From Telmatobacter sp. DSM 110680 (lineage in GTDB: Bacteria; Acidobacteriota; Terriglobia; Terriglobales; Acidobacteriaceae), in assembly GCF_039994875.1 (NCBI RefSeq), contig NZ_CP121196.1, forward strand, positions 4,526,001-4,590,000: a stretch of DNA of 64,000 nt, read 5' to 3'. Positions 1-9,127 of the stretch are shown here, one piece after another. Each line of letters opens with the position of its first letter. The first letter of the stretch is position 1. The notes below the pieces were generated by a model. It did not search any database. It was not told where the DNA came from and worked only from the letters and a program-made list of their open reading frames with translations. Position numbers and translations under genes: made by a program.

Positions 1-248
1 CCGCCAAGGACTTTATTCCCGGATCGACAACGCTGACAAAACCCGGTACGCCTTATCCGATAGAGGGTGGCTCTACCTTGAACGACATCAATTTCCAGGC
101 CGTGAAGCGCATCGGCAAGGACTTCGAAATCAATGGCAACTTCGCGCTCGAACATTGGAAGGCGCCGATCTACCTGCCGGGGCAGCAGACCGTGACCACC
201 ACAACGATCAAGCTTACCTGGTTCCCCGAACGCAAGGTCAGCTTCTGA
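1..248 (+). CDS. C-terminal end of a probable Wzi-like outer-membrane capsule protein (5' truncated)
   Basis: An open frame enters from the left edge (codons begin at base 3) and stops with TGA at 246-248, giving about 81 residues. The tail has alternating hydrophobic/polar residues, contains EHWKAPIYLPG and ends in KLTWFPERKVSF, which looks like the last beta strands of an outer-membrane barrel. The pattern of 'E-x-W-x-x-P ... LTWFP' near the end resembles capsule-assembly Wzi-family proteins common in acidobacteria. That family call is from memory of the motif only, because the rest of the gene lies outside the window. It could be another outer-membrane beta-barrel protein. Confidence 0.5.
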   Translation, partial: AKDFIPGSTTLTKPGTPYPIEGGSTLNDINFQAVKRIGKDFEINGNFALEHWKAPIYLPGQQTVTTTTIKLTWFPERKVSF

Positions 249-327
249 TACCAACCCGTCGCATTGGCCCGGATCAAGCGCTATCCGGGTCGATCACTTC
301 TTGAATCTAGCCGTCGTATTTGCCTGT

Positions 328-336
328 TGCTAATAT
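328..336 (+). promoter_or_regulatory. Extended -10 element, possible leaderless start of the VOC gene
   Basis: TGC-TAATAT fits an extended -10 (TGn plus hexamer). Only six bases separate it from the ATG at 343, so transcription would start at or next to the start codon. No Shine-Dalgarno sequence is visible before that ATG and no good -35 at 16-18 nt. Prediction only. Confidence 0.4.
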
Positions 337-342
337 TTCTGC

Positions 343-759
343 ATGCTTGCCCACCGACTAGTCCCGATCCTGAATGTGTCGAACATCCAGGAGAGTTTTG
401 GCTGGTTTGAAAAGCTCGGCTGGAAGAAGGGATGGGACTGGGGTGATCCACCGACCTTCGGCGGAGTCTGCTCGGGCGCGTGCGAAATCTTTCTCTGCGA
501 AAACGCACAAGGCGGCCGCGGGAAGAGCGCCGTCGCCATGACCTTCGGACCGCGCGGCGACGAAGAAGGCGATAAAGGCGTTTGGATGTCGATCTGGATC
601 GAAGACGTCGATGCCGCGTTCCAGCATTGCCAGGCAGAGAACATTGAAGTCACCTGGCCTCCTACGAACATGCCGTGGGGTGTGCGCGAGATGCACGTAC
701 GCCATCCAGATGGCCACGTTTTCCGGCTCAGCCAGGGGATTGAAGAAGACCCGGAATAA
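343..759 (+). CDS. VOC (glyoxalase/bleomycin-resistance) superfamily protein
   Basis: 138 residues, the usual size of a one-domain VOC protein with two beta-alpha-beta-beta-beta modules. The N-terminus [23 protein letters not shown] is the classic first module (strand, then helix with the 'FYE/WFE-x-LGF' pattern). The C-terminal part contains [17 protein letters not shown], the typical 'DPdGh' strand end that supplies a metal ligand in glyoxalases. Metal-dependent enzymes, fosfomycin/bleomycin binding proteins and isomerases all share this fold, and nothing here fixes the substrate. It is followed by selO after 50 bp on the same strand, and may be leaderless. Confidence 0.8.
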   Translation: MLAHRLVPILNVSNIQESFGWFEKLGWKKGWDWGDPPTFGGVCSGACEIFLCENAQGGRGKSAVAMTFGPRGDEEGDKGVWMSIWIEDVDAAFQHCQAENIEVTWPPTNMPWGVREMHVRHPDGHVFRLSQGIEEDPE

Positions 760-809
760 TCGCACGCAGCTGGCGGTCGCTTGAGCCCAATACAATCAAT
801 CCACATCCA

Positions 810-2384
810 ATGGATATGAGCTTCCCCGACGCCGCTTCCCTCAACTCCCTAACGGAGCTCTCTTCCGAGGCCGCAACCGACTCAAATCGAAGCGCGGCGC
901 CCGTCCATTTCGGTTTTCAGAACACCTATGCACGCCTGCCAGAGCGGTTCTTTTCGCGGCTGGCCCCGACCCCGGTGGCTGCGCCGCAGCTGGTGAAGGT
1001 GAACGTAGAACTGGCACGGAGCCTTGGTATTGATCCCGATGCGCTGTCGAGCACGGTAGGCGTCGAGATTTTGGCAGGTAACAAGATCGCCGAAAGTTCG
1101 GAGCCAATCGCGTTGGCCTACGCGGGTCACCAGTACGGGTATTTTGTACCGCAGCTTGGAGACGGCCGCGCCATCCTGCTTGGCGAGGTAGTAGGCGAAG
1201 GCGGCGAGCGCTACGACATCCAGTTGAAAGGCTCGGGGCCGACACCCTTTTCGCGGCGCGGCGACGGTAGAGCAGCGCTCGGACCGGTTTTGCGGGAGTA
1301 CATCGTAAGTGAAGCAATGTCCGCTCTGGGCGTGCCGACCACGCGCGCCCTCGCTGCAGTGATCACTGGAGAACGCGTGCTACGCGAGACGGTGTTGCCG
1401 GGAGCCATTTTTACGCGAGTTGCCGCTAGCCACCTGCGCGTCGGCACCTTTCAATATTTCGCCGCACGACAGGACATCGACGGGTTGCGCACTCTGGCCA
1501 ACTACGCAATCGCACGGCATTACCCTGATGCATCGAAGGCAGCACGCCCGATCCGCGCACTGCTTGATAACGTGATCGCGCGACAGGCCAAATTGATGGC
1601 GCAGTGGCTAATGATCGGCTTCGTCCATGGTGTGATGAATACCGACAACACATCGATCTCCGGGGAGACCATCGACTACGGCCCATGCGCATTTATGGAG
1701 GCATACGATCCCGCTACGGTGTTTAGCTCGATCGACGCGAATGGACGCTATGCTTACGGCAATCAACCCCGTATCGCTCATTGGAACGTGACGAGGCTGG
1801 CTGAGGCGTTGTTACCGGTGATTGCAGAGGAGGCTGGCAGCGAAGAAGCCGCCGTGGCCGCGGCCAACGAAGCGCTCGCTGCTTTCGAGCCCCAGTTTGA
1901 AGCCGCTCGCCTCACGGGCCTTCGCCGCAAACTCGGCATGTTTACCGAGAGCGAGGAAGACGCTGCGCTGGCAGAGAATTTGCTGGAACGCATGAGAGTT
2001 AACGGTGCTGACTTTACATTGACGTTTCGGCGACTGTGCGATGCGGCGGGCGGTGTCAAGAACGATGCCGGAGTGCGTGAGCTGTTCACTGATTCCGATT
2101 CCTATGATGCATGGGCTACGAAGTGGCGACAAAGATTGGAAAAAGAATCCATCACGGCGGAGAAGCGAGTCGAGGCGATGCGCAAAGCAAATCCGGCATT
2201 CATTCCGCGCAACCACATGGTAGAAGCGGCGCTCAACGCTGCAATCAGCAGGCAGGATTTCCATCCCTTCGAGGAGCTTCTCGATGTGCTCTCCCGGCCC
2301 TACGAAGACCGCTCTGACATGGCTCGTTACTCAGTACCGGCAAAACCGGAAGAGCGAGTTTGCCAGACTTTTTGCGGCACGTAG
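810..2384 (+). CDS. selO: Protein adenylyltransferase SelO (YdiU family pseudokinase)
   Basis: 524 residues. SelO has a kinase-like fold that binds ATP upside down and transfers AMP to Ser/Thr/Tyr of target proteins, linked to redox stress. Family landmarks are present: LGDGRA at about residues 116-121, [17 protein letters not shown] at 139-155, and GVMNTDN at 274-280 followed by IDYGPC. N280 and D289 are spaced nine residues apart, as for the metal-binding Asn/Asp pair of characterised SelO, and D279 matches the catalytic Asp. The C-terminus ends ...RVCQTFCGT, the conserved family end whose Cys is linked to disulfide control in bacterial homologues, so the gene is complete. It converges on xerC with an 18-bp gap and no visible terminator. 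Confidence 0.95.
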   Translation: MDMSFPDAASLNSLTELSSEAATDSNRSAAPVHFGFQNTYARLPERFFSRLAPTPVAAPQLVKVNVELARSLGIDPDALSSTVGVEILAGNKIAESSEPIALAYAGHQYGYFVPQLGDGRAILLGEVVGEGGERYDIQLKGSGPTPFSRRGDGRAALGPVLREYIVSEAMSALGVPTTRALAAVITGERVLRETVLPGAIFTRVAASHLRVGTFQYFAARQDIDGLRTLANYAIARHYPDASKAARPIRALLDNVIARQAKLMAQWLMIGFVHGVMNTDNTSISGETIDYGPCAFMEAYDPATVFSSIDANGRYAYGNQPRIAHWNVTRLAEALLPVIAEEAGSEEAAVAAANEALAAFEPQFEAARLTGLRRKLGMFTESEEDAALAENLLERMRVNGADFTLTFRRLCDAAGGVKNDAGVRELFTDSDSYDAWATKWRQRLEKESITAEKRVEAMRKANPAFIPRNHMVEAALNAAISRQDFHPFEELLDVLSRPYEDRSDMARYSVPAKPEERVCQTFCGT

Positions 2385-2402
2385 CAGCAATTCTTTGATC
2401 GC

Positions 2403-3410
2403 TCAGCGCGCGCGAGGATGAGTTCGGTCGTACACCGCTTCCAACTGCGATGTGGTGAGCTGCGTGTACCGCTGCGTCGTCGACAGGCGCTCATGCCCGA
2501 GCAGTTCCTGGATGGCACGTAGGTCTGCGCCCTCTTCGAGCAGATGCGTGCCGAACGCGTGACGCAACGTATGAGGATGCACGTCGGCCGACAGGCCCCG
2601 TAAAATCGCCAACCGCTTCACGATTCTGCCGACGCTGCGCGTGGTCAGACGCGCTTCTCCACCGGGCTTGCCGAGCCCGCGCAATTGCAGACTGACAAAT
2701 AATGCTGGAGTCGCTGGCCCTTTGGTCCCGAACTTCGCTTCCGACTTAGCGTTTAATCGCGCAGCGCGTTCGCCGAGATACGCGCGAAGCGCCTGGGCTG
2801 CCGCATCGCCGAGCGGTACCAGCCTTTGCTTTTGTCCTTTGCCGCGGACAAGGATAGCTTCGTTAGCCCAGTGAATATCGTTCAAATTGAGACCAGTTAA
2901 TTCGGCATTACGGATGCCGCATCCGTAGAGCAGTTCCAGAATGGCCTTATCGCGCGATGGCCAGCTTGCCGCATCGTCATCCACGGTGTCCATCACGCGA
3001 TTCATCTGTTCAATCGACGGCACGCGCGGTAGATGCTTGGGCAATCGCGGCGTAGCTACCAGCGAGGCCACATTCTGCTGAACATGAGCAGTGCGCGCCA
3101 GCCACTTGAACCAGCTGCGAATTGCTGCAAGGGCGCGTGCGGTTGAAGCTTTCGACAATCCGCGTTCCAGCAGCAAGCCGAGGTAGGTACGAATGTGGAG
3201 ATGTTCGATCTGATCCGCCGAAACAATGGCAGCGTGACGCTCCGCAAGGTACACCGCAAAATCCATCAGCTCGCGGCGATACGCACGCAGCGTGTGTTCT
3301 GAAGAGCCTCGCTCATTCTGAAGCATGCGCAGGTACTCGTCCACGAGACCGGCAAGCGGCGGCGGAGTGGTCGGAACCGTCAAGTCCTGCTCAGCGTCGC
3401 TGATGATCAT
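2403..3410 (-). CDS. xerC: Tyrosine site-specific recombinase XerC-like
   Basis: 335 residues with an N-terminal SAM-like core-binding domain (about 20-110) and a C-terminal catalytic domain. All catalytic residues are visible: R167 (GIRNAEL), K191 (RGKGQKQR), H280 and R283 (HTLRH), H306 (LGHE) and nucleophile Y315. XerC/XerD act at dif to resolve chromosome dimers. Its ATG overlaps the stop of the upstream xerD-like gene in an ATGA, so the two are translationally coupled. Which of the pair is XerC and which XerD is assigned by resemblance only. The R box reads GIRNAEL rather than the commoner GLRVSEL. Confidence 0.88.
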   Translation of the reverse strand: MIISDAEQDLTVPTTPPPLAGLVDEYLRMLQNERGSSEHTLRAYRRELMDFAVYLAERHAAIVSADQIEHLHIRTYLGLLLERGLSKASTARALAAIRSWFKWLARTAHVQQNVASLVATPRLPKHLPRVPSIEQMNRVMDTVDDDAASWPSRDKAILELLYGCGIRNAELTGLNLNDIHWANEAILVRGKGQKQRLVPLGDAAAQALRAYLGERAARLNAKSEAKFGTKGPATPALFVSLQLRGLGKPGGEARLTTRSVGRIVKRLAILRGLSADVHPHTLRHAFGTHLLEEGADLRAIQELLGHERLSTTQRYTQLTTSQLEAVYDRTHPRAR

Positions 3411-4468
3411 TCCTGTTCCTCGTGACTCGCATGATCCTTGAGCTCGACATGTTTCTTGCCTTTGCCCCCGTGAATAATGCGCAGTGAGCTACCCTTCACG
3501 GCAACGTCCGTCGAGGTCTCTTCGGCTCGTATCTTTGCCTTTGAGCGGGGATGATGCTCGCGGTGAACTGCCTTTAACCTGCCCAGCGCCAAGTGGGTAT
3601 ACACCTGCGTAGTGGAAATATCCGCGTGCCCCAACATCATTTGCACACTGCGCAAATCCGCGCCATGCTCCACCATGTGCGTGGCACAACTATGTCGCAA
3701 CTTGTGCGGGCTCGCATCCTTATTCGCCATCTTGACGAGGTGCCAGACCCATTGCCGTGTCAGCGGCATTCCTCGCAGTGATAGAAAAAGACGCGTCGCA
3801 TCCTGGCGGGTCAAATTTGTTTTCCGTTTTGTACTGATGCGTGCGAGGTGCGGTCTCCCCAGACGCAGGTAAGTCTCCAATACCTGTACGGCGGTGCGCC
3901 CCAGCGGAACAATCCGCTCCTTGTCGCCCTTGCCACGCACCATTACGCGACCAGCATCCAATGCCAGATCGCTGGTGCCTAGCCCGGTAATCTCCGAGAC
4001 GCGCAACCCGCCCGCATACAGCAGTTCCAGAATTGCCTGGTCGCGGAATGCCGTGGCCTGCGCCTGCGGATGCGATGCAACCATGGCAGCGCGCTCCAAC
4101 ATCTCCGCCACTTCGGGCTCCGCCATCGACTTCGGCAGTACCTTCCAGGCCTTGGGCGATTCGATGTTCAGCGTGGGATCGTGATGGATTCGCTTATCGA
4201 GAAGCAGCCACTTGTAAAATCCGCGCAGACAACTGAGCTTTCGCGCCGCGCTTCGCGAGTCGATTGAGTGCTCTCTCAGATGTTCGAGGAACGCTGCAAC
4301 GTCCTGCTGCGCCGCGGTGACTAAAACTCCCTGCCTGCCCTCAAGGAACTCGGCAAACGTCTTCAGATCGCCGTCATAGGCCTCGCAGGTGAGTGGACGC
4401 AGCCCTTTTTCCACGCGAAGATATGCCTGATAGTCCTTCAAGAGCCCGAGGTTGTTTTCAACGCCCAC
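3407..4468 (-). CDS. xerD: Tyrosine site-specific recombinase XerD-like
   Basis: 353 residues, about 50 longer than typical XerD because of a charged C-terminal tail (from about residue 308, rich in K, E and H). The N-terminal core-binding domain is followed by the catalytic domain with R156 (GLRVSEI), K180 (RGKGDKER), H255/R258 (HKLRH), H281 (LGHAD) and Y290 (TTQVYTHL). It is the first gene of a two-recombinase operon with xerC. The pair could serve the host dif site. Tandem overlapping recombinases also occur on mobile elements, but no other mobile-element gene is nearby. Upstream is a 114-bp gap to the TlpA-like gene. Confidence 0.88.
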   Translation of the reverse strand: MGVENNLGLLKDYQAYLRVEKGLRPLTCEAYDGDLKTFAEFLEGRQGVLVTAAQQDVAAFLEHLREHSIDSRSAARKLSCLRGFYKWLLLDKRIHHDPTLNIESPKAWKVLPKSMAEPEVAEMLERAAMVASHPQAQATAFRDQAILELLYAGGLRVSEITGLGTSDLALDAGRVMVRGKGDKERIVPLGRTAVQVLETYLRLGRPHLARISTKRKTNLTRQDATRLFLSLRGMPLTRQWVWHLVKMANKDASPHKLRHSCATHMVEHGADLRSVQMMLGHADISTTQVYTHLALGRLKAVHREHHPRSKAKIRAEETSTDVAVKGSSLRIIHGGKGKKHVELKDHASHEEQE

Positions 4469-4582
4469 AGGTCTGATTATCTGCTTGTAAGCAGGTGACT
4501 TGAGTTTTCTCGCGGAGTTACCGAACCTCGTTCATCAAGGCATCAAGTTCGTTAACGCATTTTTCATTTTCGTGGTTGCTCG

Positions 4583-5086
4583 TCACTGACGAAGGGCGGA
4601 CTGAATTGCGCGTTCCATTGCGTTCAGATTGGTCTCGCCCTTGAACTCTGCGAGGACCCTGCCTTCCCGATCAAGCAGGTAAGTCACAGGAAGGCCAAGA
4701 AGGCCGCCATATTCTTCTCCGAGCTGCGCGTCGCCCATCACAACTGGAAAATCAAGCTGCAACCGGCGGACGGTTTTGCGCACCGGCGCCGCGGTGTCAT
4801 CCATTGAGACTGCCAGCACGTTGAATCCCTGGGCTCCATACTTCTTCTGCCAGGCTACAAACTTCGGCAGTTCAACCTGGCAACCTGCGCACCACGTCGC
4901 CCAGAAATCGAGTAACACCACTTTGCCGCGATACTGCTCCAGAGCAATTTTTCGCCCCGACAAATCATTGCGAACAAATACCGGAGCTGGCTTGTGAACA
5001 AGTTCCCGCGACACCTGGGCGCCGGAGAAGTGCGCGACCATCATCGCCATGCAGATTGTCCATCGAAGATATTTGAGAAAGCCCAT
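4583..5086 (-). CDS. TlpA-like exported thiol-disulfide oxidoreductase
   Basis: A signal peptide (MGFLKYLRWTICMAMMVAHF, cleavage near SGAQ) is followed by a thioredoxin fold of the TlpA/ResA type. The active site is WATWCAGC (Cys74 and Cys77 counted from the longer TTG start), with the cis-Pro loop GLPVTYLLD and an AlgR/DUF-like tail. It should reduce or oxidise periplasmic thiols, for example in cytochrome c maturation. The open frame extends to a TTG at 5110, three bases after the stop of the rhodanese gene. I prefer the ATG at 5086 because it puts the signal peptide at the N-terminus. Coupled translation from the TTG is possible. Confidence 0.82.
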   Translation of the reverse strand: MGFLKYLRWTICMAMMVAHFSGAQVSRELVHKPAPVFVRNDLSGRKIALEQYRGKVVLLDFWATWCAGCQVELPKFVAWQKKYGAQGFNVLAVSMDDTAAPVRKTVRRLQLDFPVVMGDAQLGEEYGGLLGLPVTYLLDREGRVLAEFKGETNLNAMERAIQSALRQ

Positions 5087-5113
5087 GCTCGGACGGCGGC
5101 AATCGTTCAACCG

Positions 5114-5605
5114 CTACTCGCCCTTCTCTGTCGGGTAGCCCTTTGCCACCCAGTCGTCGCCGAAATTGTTCGCGATGTAGAGTGCCTTCACGTTGGTGAA
5201 CCCGAGATCGTGGAGTTGCTTGTAGGCTGGCCCAATGTTGGGACACTTACTCCATGGGCAGCAACCGCAATAAATCACGATGAGTTGCTTTTTTGAGAGT
5301 GGCGCCGAAAATTTCTTCAGCAGGATCATCCCATTTGCCTGTGAGCCCGGGCCCGCGAATCCAGCATTGGGAATATGCGCCTGCTGGAACATAACGAACG
5401 AACCTACCTGAAGCACGACAGGGCGATCGCCAAAACCTGGCTTTACCAGGCGCGCCAGTTCGGACGGCTGGATCAGGTCGGATTGCGGAACGGTGGTGGC
5501 GCTGAGAGGCACAGGATTTGAGGATTGAGCGCGGGCCCCTGCTGCCAGAGACAAGCCGATAAACGCAATGAAGACAATAACCTTCGACGAAAAACTAAGA
5601 CGCAT
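5114..5605 (-). CDS. Exported rhodanese-like protein with a Cys-rich loop
   Basis: After a signal peptide (RLSFSSKVIVFIAFIGLSLAAGARAQ) comes a rhodanese-like fold: LARLV ... VVLQVGS ... AHIPNAGF ... LIVIYCGCCPWSKCPN. The active-site loop carries CGCCPWSKC (C120, C122, C123 and C128 in the longest frame) instead of the usual CxxGxR sulfurtransferase loop, which suggests a redox or metal role. The frame opens at 5626, but AGGAG at 5611-5615 is best spaced (5 nt) for the ATG at 5603-5605, used here. It is immediately upstream of the TlpA-like gene, so the two probably work on the same periplasmic thiol or sulfur chemistry. Confidence 0.75.
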   Translation of the reverse strand: MRLSFSSKVIVFIAFIGLSLAAGARAQSSNPVPLSATTVPQSDLIQPSELARLVKPGFGDRPVVLQVGSFVMFQQAHIPNAGFAGPGSQANGMILLKKFSAPLSKKQLIVIYCGCCPWSKCPNIGPAYKQLHDLGFTNVKALYIANNFGDDWVAKGYPTEKGE

Positions 5606-5703
5606 CATAACTCCTGGGGTAACCATTCATTCTAACGCTGTGCCCTCTCGCAGGGCTTATCGACGAAAATAGAGTTGGACACTAAACAAAGGATCGAAAA
5701 CGC

Positions 5704-6453
5704 TTGTCATCTACGCAACAGGTTGAAAGCACTCGCTGGACCGCCGAACAACTCGAAAAGCTCGTTCTCCAAGCCGAGCCCAAAATCGCCATCTTCGATT
5801 GCGATGGCACCCTCTGGAACGGCGACTCCGGTTACGGATTTATGGTGTGGTCGCTCGAACAGGGTCTTGTATCGCGCTCCACCACGGATTGGATGGACAC
5901 TCGCTATCGCGCTTACGTCGCCGGCAAGGTAAGTGAGTTGCAGATCTGCGGCGAGATGGTGCAGATTTACTCCGGACTGCGAGAGCAGGAACTTCGCAAG
6001 GCTGCCGCGAGCTACTTCAACGAGCACGTGCAACCTCATATCTTCGCCGAGGTTGCGGCTTTGGTGGCGAAGCTGCGCAATGCCAACGTCGAACTGTGGG
6101 CCGTCAGCTCCACCAACAAATGGGTCGTGAGCGAAGGCGTCCGATCCTTCGGCATCCCTGAGGAGCGCGTCCTAGCCGCCGAAGTCAAAGTCCTTGATGG
6201 CCTGATTACCGCAGAATTGGTTGACGTGCCTACCGGTCCCGCAAAAGCGACTGCCTTGCGGCGCGTCGGCATTCCCCGCCCCGATGCGGTGTTCGGAAAC
6301 TCCCTTCATGACTTGGCGATGCTGGAGATTGCAGCAAATGCATTTCCTGTGAATCCATCGTCTGCTCTGCTTACGGAATGCGCGAAACGCGGCTGGGGAT
6401 ATTTTCGTCCGCGCGAAGCTGCCGAAGCGCCGCCTGTCATTGCCGGAGAATAA
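5704..6453 (+). CDS. HAD-superfamily phosphatase (phosphoserine-phosphatase-like, HAD-IB)
   Basis: 249 residues. Motif I is FDCDGT (D32 and D34), followed by a helical cap of about 90 residues containing WSLEQGL and YRAYVAG. Motif II is AVSSTN, motif III has the Lys in TGPAKATAL, and motif IV is FGNSLHDLAML with the acidic residue. This is the layout of class IB phosphatases such as SerB. The actual substrate (phosphoserine, a phospholipid or a sugar phosphate) cannot be told. The start is TTG at 5704 with AAAGGA about 11 nt upstream. The gene is followed at 110 bp by the NUDIX gene on the same strand. Confidence 0.8.
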   Translation: MSSTQQVESTRWTAEQLEKLVLQAEPKIAIFDCDGTLWNGDSGYGFMVWSLEQGLVSRSTTDWMDTRYRAYVAGKVSELQICGEMVQIYSGLREQELRKAAASYFNEHVQPHIFAEVAALVAKLRNANVELWAVSSTNKWVVSEGVRSFGIPEERVLAAEVKVLDGLITAELVDVPTGPAKATALRRVGIPRPDAVFGNSLHDLAMLEIAANAFPVNPSSALLTECAKRGWGYFRPREAAEAPPVIAGE

Positions 6454-6562
6454 AACTCGCTCTAACTCACTGCACAAAATTACTTTGCCGTCATTTCAGC
6501 GCATGAAATCCGGAGCGTTAGCCGTCACTTCCTCGATCGAAGCAACCGTTTACACTAGATTT

Positions 6563-7003
6563 GTGGAAGAACCGCAGCCCATCCCAAATTCGCGCCCCGC
6601 GGGTCCAGCGCTTCGTTTTGTTGTCGCGGGGCTTCTTGTTCGCGACGGGCTGGTCCTCATTTGCCAGCGCCGCGCCGACCAGCCGATGGCGCTGCAATGG
6701 GAATTCCCTGGCGGAAAGATTGAATCAGGCGAAAGCCCCGAGCAAGCCCTGGTCCGCGAATTGCAGGAAGAGCTTGGTATTCGCGCCACCATCGGACCGC
6801 GTGTAACCCACATCCGCCATAACTACCGTCATGGAGGCGCCGTCGACTTGCAGTTCTTCGCGATTCCCTCTTTCGAGGGCGAGCTCGAAAACAAAATCTT
6901 CCATCAATTCAAATGGGTCAAGCTCGAAGAACTTCCCGAGTACGAATTCCTCGCGGCCGACCGTGGACTCATCCGCGATCTTGCCGCGGGCAAGCTGCTC
7001 TAG
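6563..7003 (+). CDS. mutT: NUDIX hydrolase, MutT / 8-oxo-dGTP diphosphatase type
   Basis: The complete NUDIX box GGKIESGESPEQALV followed by RELQEELGI fits GX5EX7REUXEEXGU. The downstream F-x-W/L strand pattern (FAIPSFEGEL ... HQFKWVKLEELPEYEF) is that of the MutT subgroup, which hydrolyses oxidised nucleoside triphosphates or CTP. I place the start at the GTG at 6563, about 20 residues before the first core strand. The frame extends upstream to a TTG at 6440, which would overlap the HAD gene, and there is an in-frame ATG at 6503. A -10-like TACACT lies at 6551-6556, six bases before the GTG, so the mRNA may be leaderless. The family call is firm and the start is not. Confidence 0.82.
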   Translation: MEEPQPIPNSRPAGPALRFVVAGLLVRDGLVLICQRRADQPMALQWEFPGGKIESGESPEQALVRELQEELGIRATIGPRVTHIRHNYRHGGAVDLQFFAIPSFEGELENKIFHQFKWVKLEELPEYEFLAADRGLIRDLAAGKLL

Positions 7004-7099
7004 TCCACAACATCCCCTTCACGGCAACCGCCCGAATTTCTGGAATATGATGGTTCGTTCCGTCGAAATATAGACCATCTGTTCCAGAGGGCTTGCATA

Positions 7100-7939
7100 A
7101 TGAAATTTCGGTTGCGATTTGTTCTGATCGCTGCAGCTTCGCTTTTGATGTTCAGCATCTTCTCGTCGGCACAAACTACCAACTGTCTCGGCTCCTCTGA
7201 TGAAGCAGCCACAACCGAGATGAATTTGGGAGTCGAAGCCTACAAAAGCGCTCGCTACTCCGAGGCAATCGATCATTTTCAGAAAGCCACCAAGGTGGCG
7301 CCGTGTCTCACCATGGCGCGGGCCTATTTGGCCACCGCGCTGGCGCAGAATGTGGTGCCCGGTCTTGATACGCCCGAAAATTTAAAAACAGCCAGTGACT
7401 CCATCGAGAACTTCGCGCTAGTGCTCGCACAGAATTCGCACGACATCAACAGCATTAAACAGGTGGCCGCTGTTTACTTCAGCATCAAGAAGTTCGACGA
7501 CGCCCGCGAATGGCAAATGAAAGTGCTGGCCGAAGATCCCAAAGACTGGGAAGCTGCGTACACTATCGGCGTAATCGACTGGACCCAGGCCCACCAACAT
7601 GCATTAGCCGCACTCACCGCAGTCGGTTTGCAGGATGACGGTGAGGGCAACCGCACGGCGCCGCCTGAGGCGCTCGAATCGATAGCCCGCCAGAACAGCG
7701 CATTGGTTGAAGAAGGTCTTCAGTACCTCACTCGGGCAATCGACGAGCGACCCAACTACGATGACGCCATGGCCTATCTGAATCTCGTCTACCGCCGCAA
7801 GGCCGACATCGATTACCCGAACCCCACGCTGCGCGACGACGATGTGGCCAAGGCAAAAGAGTGGGCGCATAAAGCCATGCAGACCCGCAAAGACAATGAA
7901 GAAAAGAAGGCCGCATCGCCAGATTCATCTCAACCCTGA
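7100..7939 (+). CDS. Exported TPR-repeat protein
   Basis: 279 residues. A Sec signal peptide (KFRLRFVLIAAASLLMFSIFSSAQ) precedes tetratricopeptide-like helical pairs. These can be read at about 40-75 (NLGVEAYKSARYSEAIDHFQ), 120-150 (VAAVYFSIKKFDDAREWQMK) and 195-235 (LQYLTRAIDERPNYDDAMAY). The C-terminus is lysine- and alanine-rich (KAKEWAHKAMQTRKDNEEKK). Proteins of this kind scaffold periplasmic complexes. No enzyme domain is visible and no partner is implied by the neighbours. Similar proteins are very common in acidobacterial genomes. Confidence 0.78.
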   Translation: MKFRLRFVLIAAASLLMFSIFSSAQTTNCLGSSDEAATTEMNLGVEAYKSARYSEAIDHFQKATKVAPCLTMARAYLATALAQNVVPGLDTPENLKTASDSIENFALVLAQNSHDINSIKQVAAVYFSIKKFDDAREWQMKVLAEDPKDWEAAYTIGVIDWTQAHQHALAALTAVGLQDDGEGNRTAPPEALESIARQNSALVEEGLQYLTRAIDERPNYDDAMAYLNLVYRRKADIDYPNPTLRDDDVAKAKEWAHKAMQTRKDNEEKKAASPDSSQP

Positions 7940-7977
7940 GAATCAGTTGCGGAGCAACAAGCCCAATTACCCCTTCG

Positions 7978-9006
7978 CTACTTCTTTAACAATCCCAGAT
8001 CGATCAAGCTCTGAGCGGTTGCCAATACGCTGTCTTCGCGCGAACGCGGCTTCCATCCCAGAATGCGTTGCGCCTTTTCGCTGGTGGCATTCTTCCATTT
8101 GCCGAGTTCCGGAATAATCTGCTTCACGGCCGGATCACGCATAGCTGCTAGCCTCACCAGCCAGTTGGGCAACTGCCGCGTCGGAACACGCTTTGCTGCA
8201 TCGCCAAGGCGTGCTTTCAAAGTGGTGGCGATCTCCTGTATCCACATGAAGTCTCCGGCTACAGCAAGGAATCGCTCGCCATTGGCCGCTGGATCTGTCA
8301 TCGCTCGCAGATGCAGGTCCGCCACGTCGCGTACGTCGACGACGCCAAAACACATCCGCGGCAAGCCCGGCAGCGCGCCATCCATCATGCGCTGGACCAG
8401 CAGAATCGAGGTGGCATAATCCGGACCCAGCACAGGCCCAAAAACTCCAACGGGGTTCACAACCGACAACTCAAGTCCGCGGCCCTCGCGCGCGATAAAG
8501 TCCCACGCCGCACGCTCTGCCAGCGTCTTCGATTTTGTGTAGGGCATCACATCGGCCCCGTTGGGATCGGTCCAGTCCTTCTCGGTAAAAGTCACCTCCT
8601 GCGACGGATGCCCATAGCCGACTGCCGCAAACGAGGACGTTAGTACAACACGCTTCACTCCTGCATCGCGCGCCGCGCGCAACACCCGCAACGCTCCATC
8701 GCGCGCGGGAACAATCAACTCATCTTCATGCTTGGGCACCGAGGCCGGAAACGGCGATGCCATGTGCAGCACAAACTCGCAGCCTGCTACGGCCGCCGGC
8801 CAACCCGCATCGCTCGTCAAATCTGCTGCGACGAATTGAAGCCGGCCGCCGGTTTCGGCTCCTCCGCGCTTCAGCATGGCACGCACGTCTGCCTCGCGGG
8901 AAAGGCTGCGGACCGTCGTGCGGACTTGGTGACCAGCAGCCAACAGTTGCAGAATAGTATGGCTCGCAATAAATCCCGATCCGCCCGTAACCAAAACCGT
9001 ACTCAT
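7978..9006 (-). CDS. Extended SDR family NAD(P)-dependent reductase/epimerase (dihydroflavonol-reductase-like)
   Basis: 342 residues. The N-terminal Rossmann motif TGGSGFIASH (7-16) is of the GxxGxxA extended-SDR type. The catalytic Y156-x-x-x-K160 is in PYTKSK, preceded by the Ser-containing strand VVLTSSFAAVG. The arrangement, including the R in 'TVRS' after beta2 that favours NADPH, is that of the aldehyde/dihydroflavonol-4-reductase group. The start ATG at 9006 has AGGAG about 6 nt upstream (reverse strand). The substrate is unknown. Confidence 0.85.
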   Translation of the reverse strand: MSTVLVTGGSGFIASHTILQLLAAGHQVRTTVRSLSREADVRAMLKRGGAETGGRLQFVAADLTSDAGWPAAVAGCEFVLHMASPFPASVPKHEDELIVPARDGALRVLRAARDAGVKRVVLTSSFAAVGYGHPSQEVTFTEKDWTDPNGADVMPYTKSKTLAERAAWDFIAREGRGLELSVVNPVGVFGPVLGPDYATSILLVQRMMDGALPGLPRMCFGVVDVRDVADLHLRAMTDPAANGERFLAVAGDFMWIQEIATTLKARLGDAAKRVPTRQLPNWLVRLAAMRDPAVKQIIPELGKWKNATSEKAQRILGWKPRSREDSVLATAQSLIDLGLLKK

Positions 9007-9127
9007 TGTTCGCTCCTAGCCTTTCGATGCTCAAAGCGCCCTAGCGCTCCAATGCTTTTCAGCAGACCCAGGCAGAAAGCTGGTCGCAACTGGGGCATAA
9101 CTGTAAACTTTGAACCGCGAACTGTCC

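Noticed and set aside
2384-3420. dif site near xerC/xerD
   Set aside because: No 28-bp pair of 11-bp arms with a 6-bp centre was recognised.
4481-4494. CTGCTTGTAAGCAG palindrome upstream of xerD, similar to a tRNA-Val anticodon stem
   Set aside because: No tRNA arms flank it and it is too short for a dif or attachment site; likely chance.
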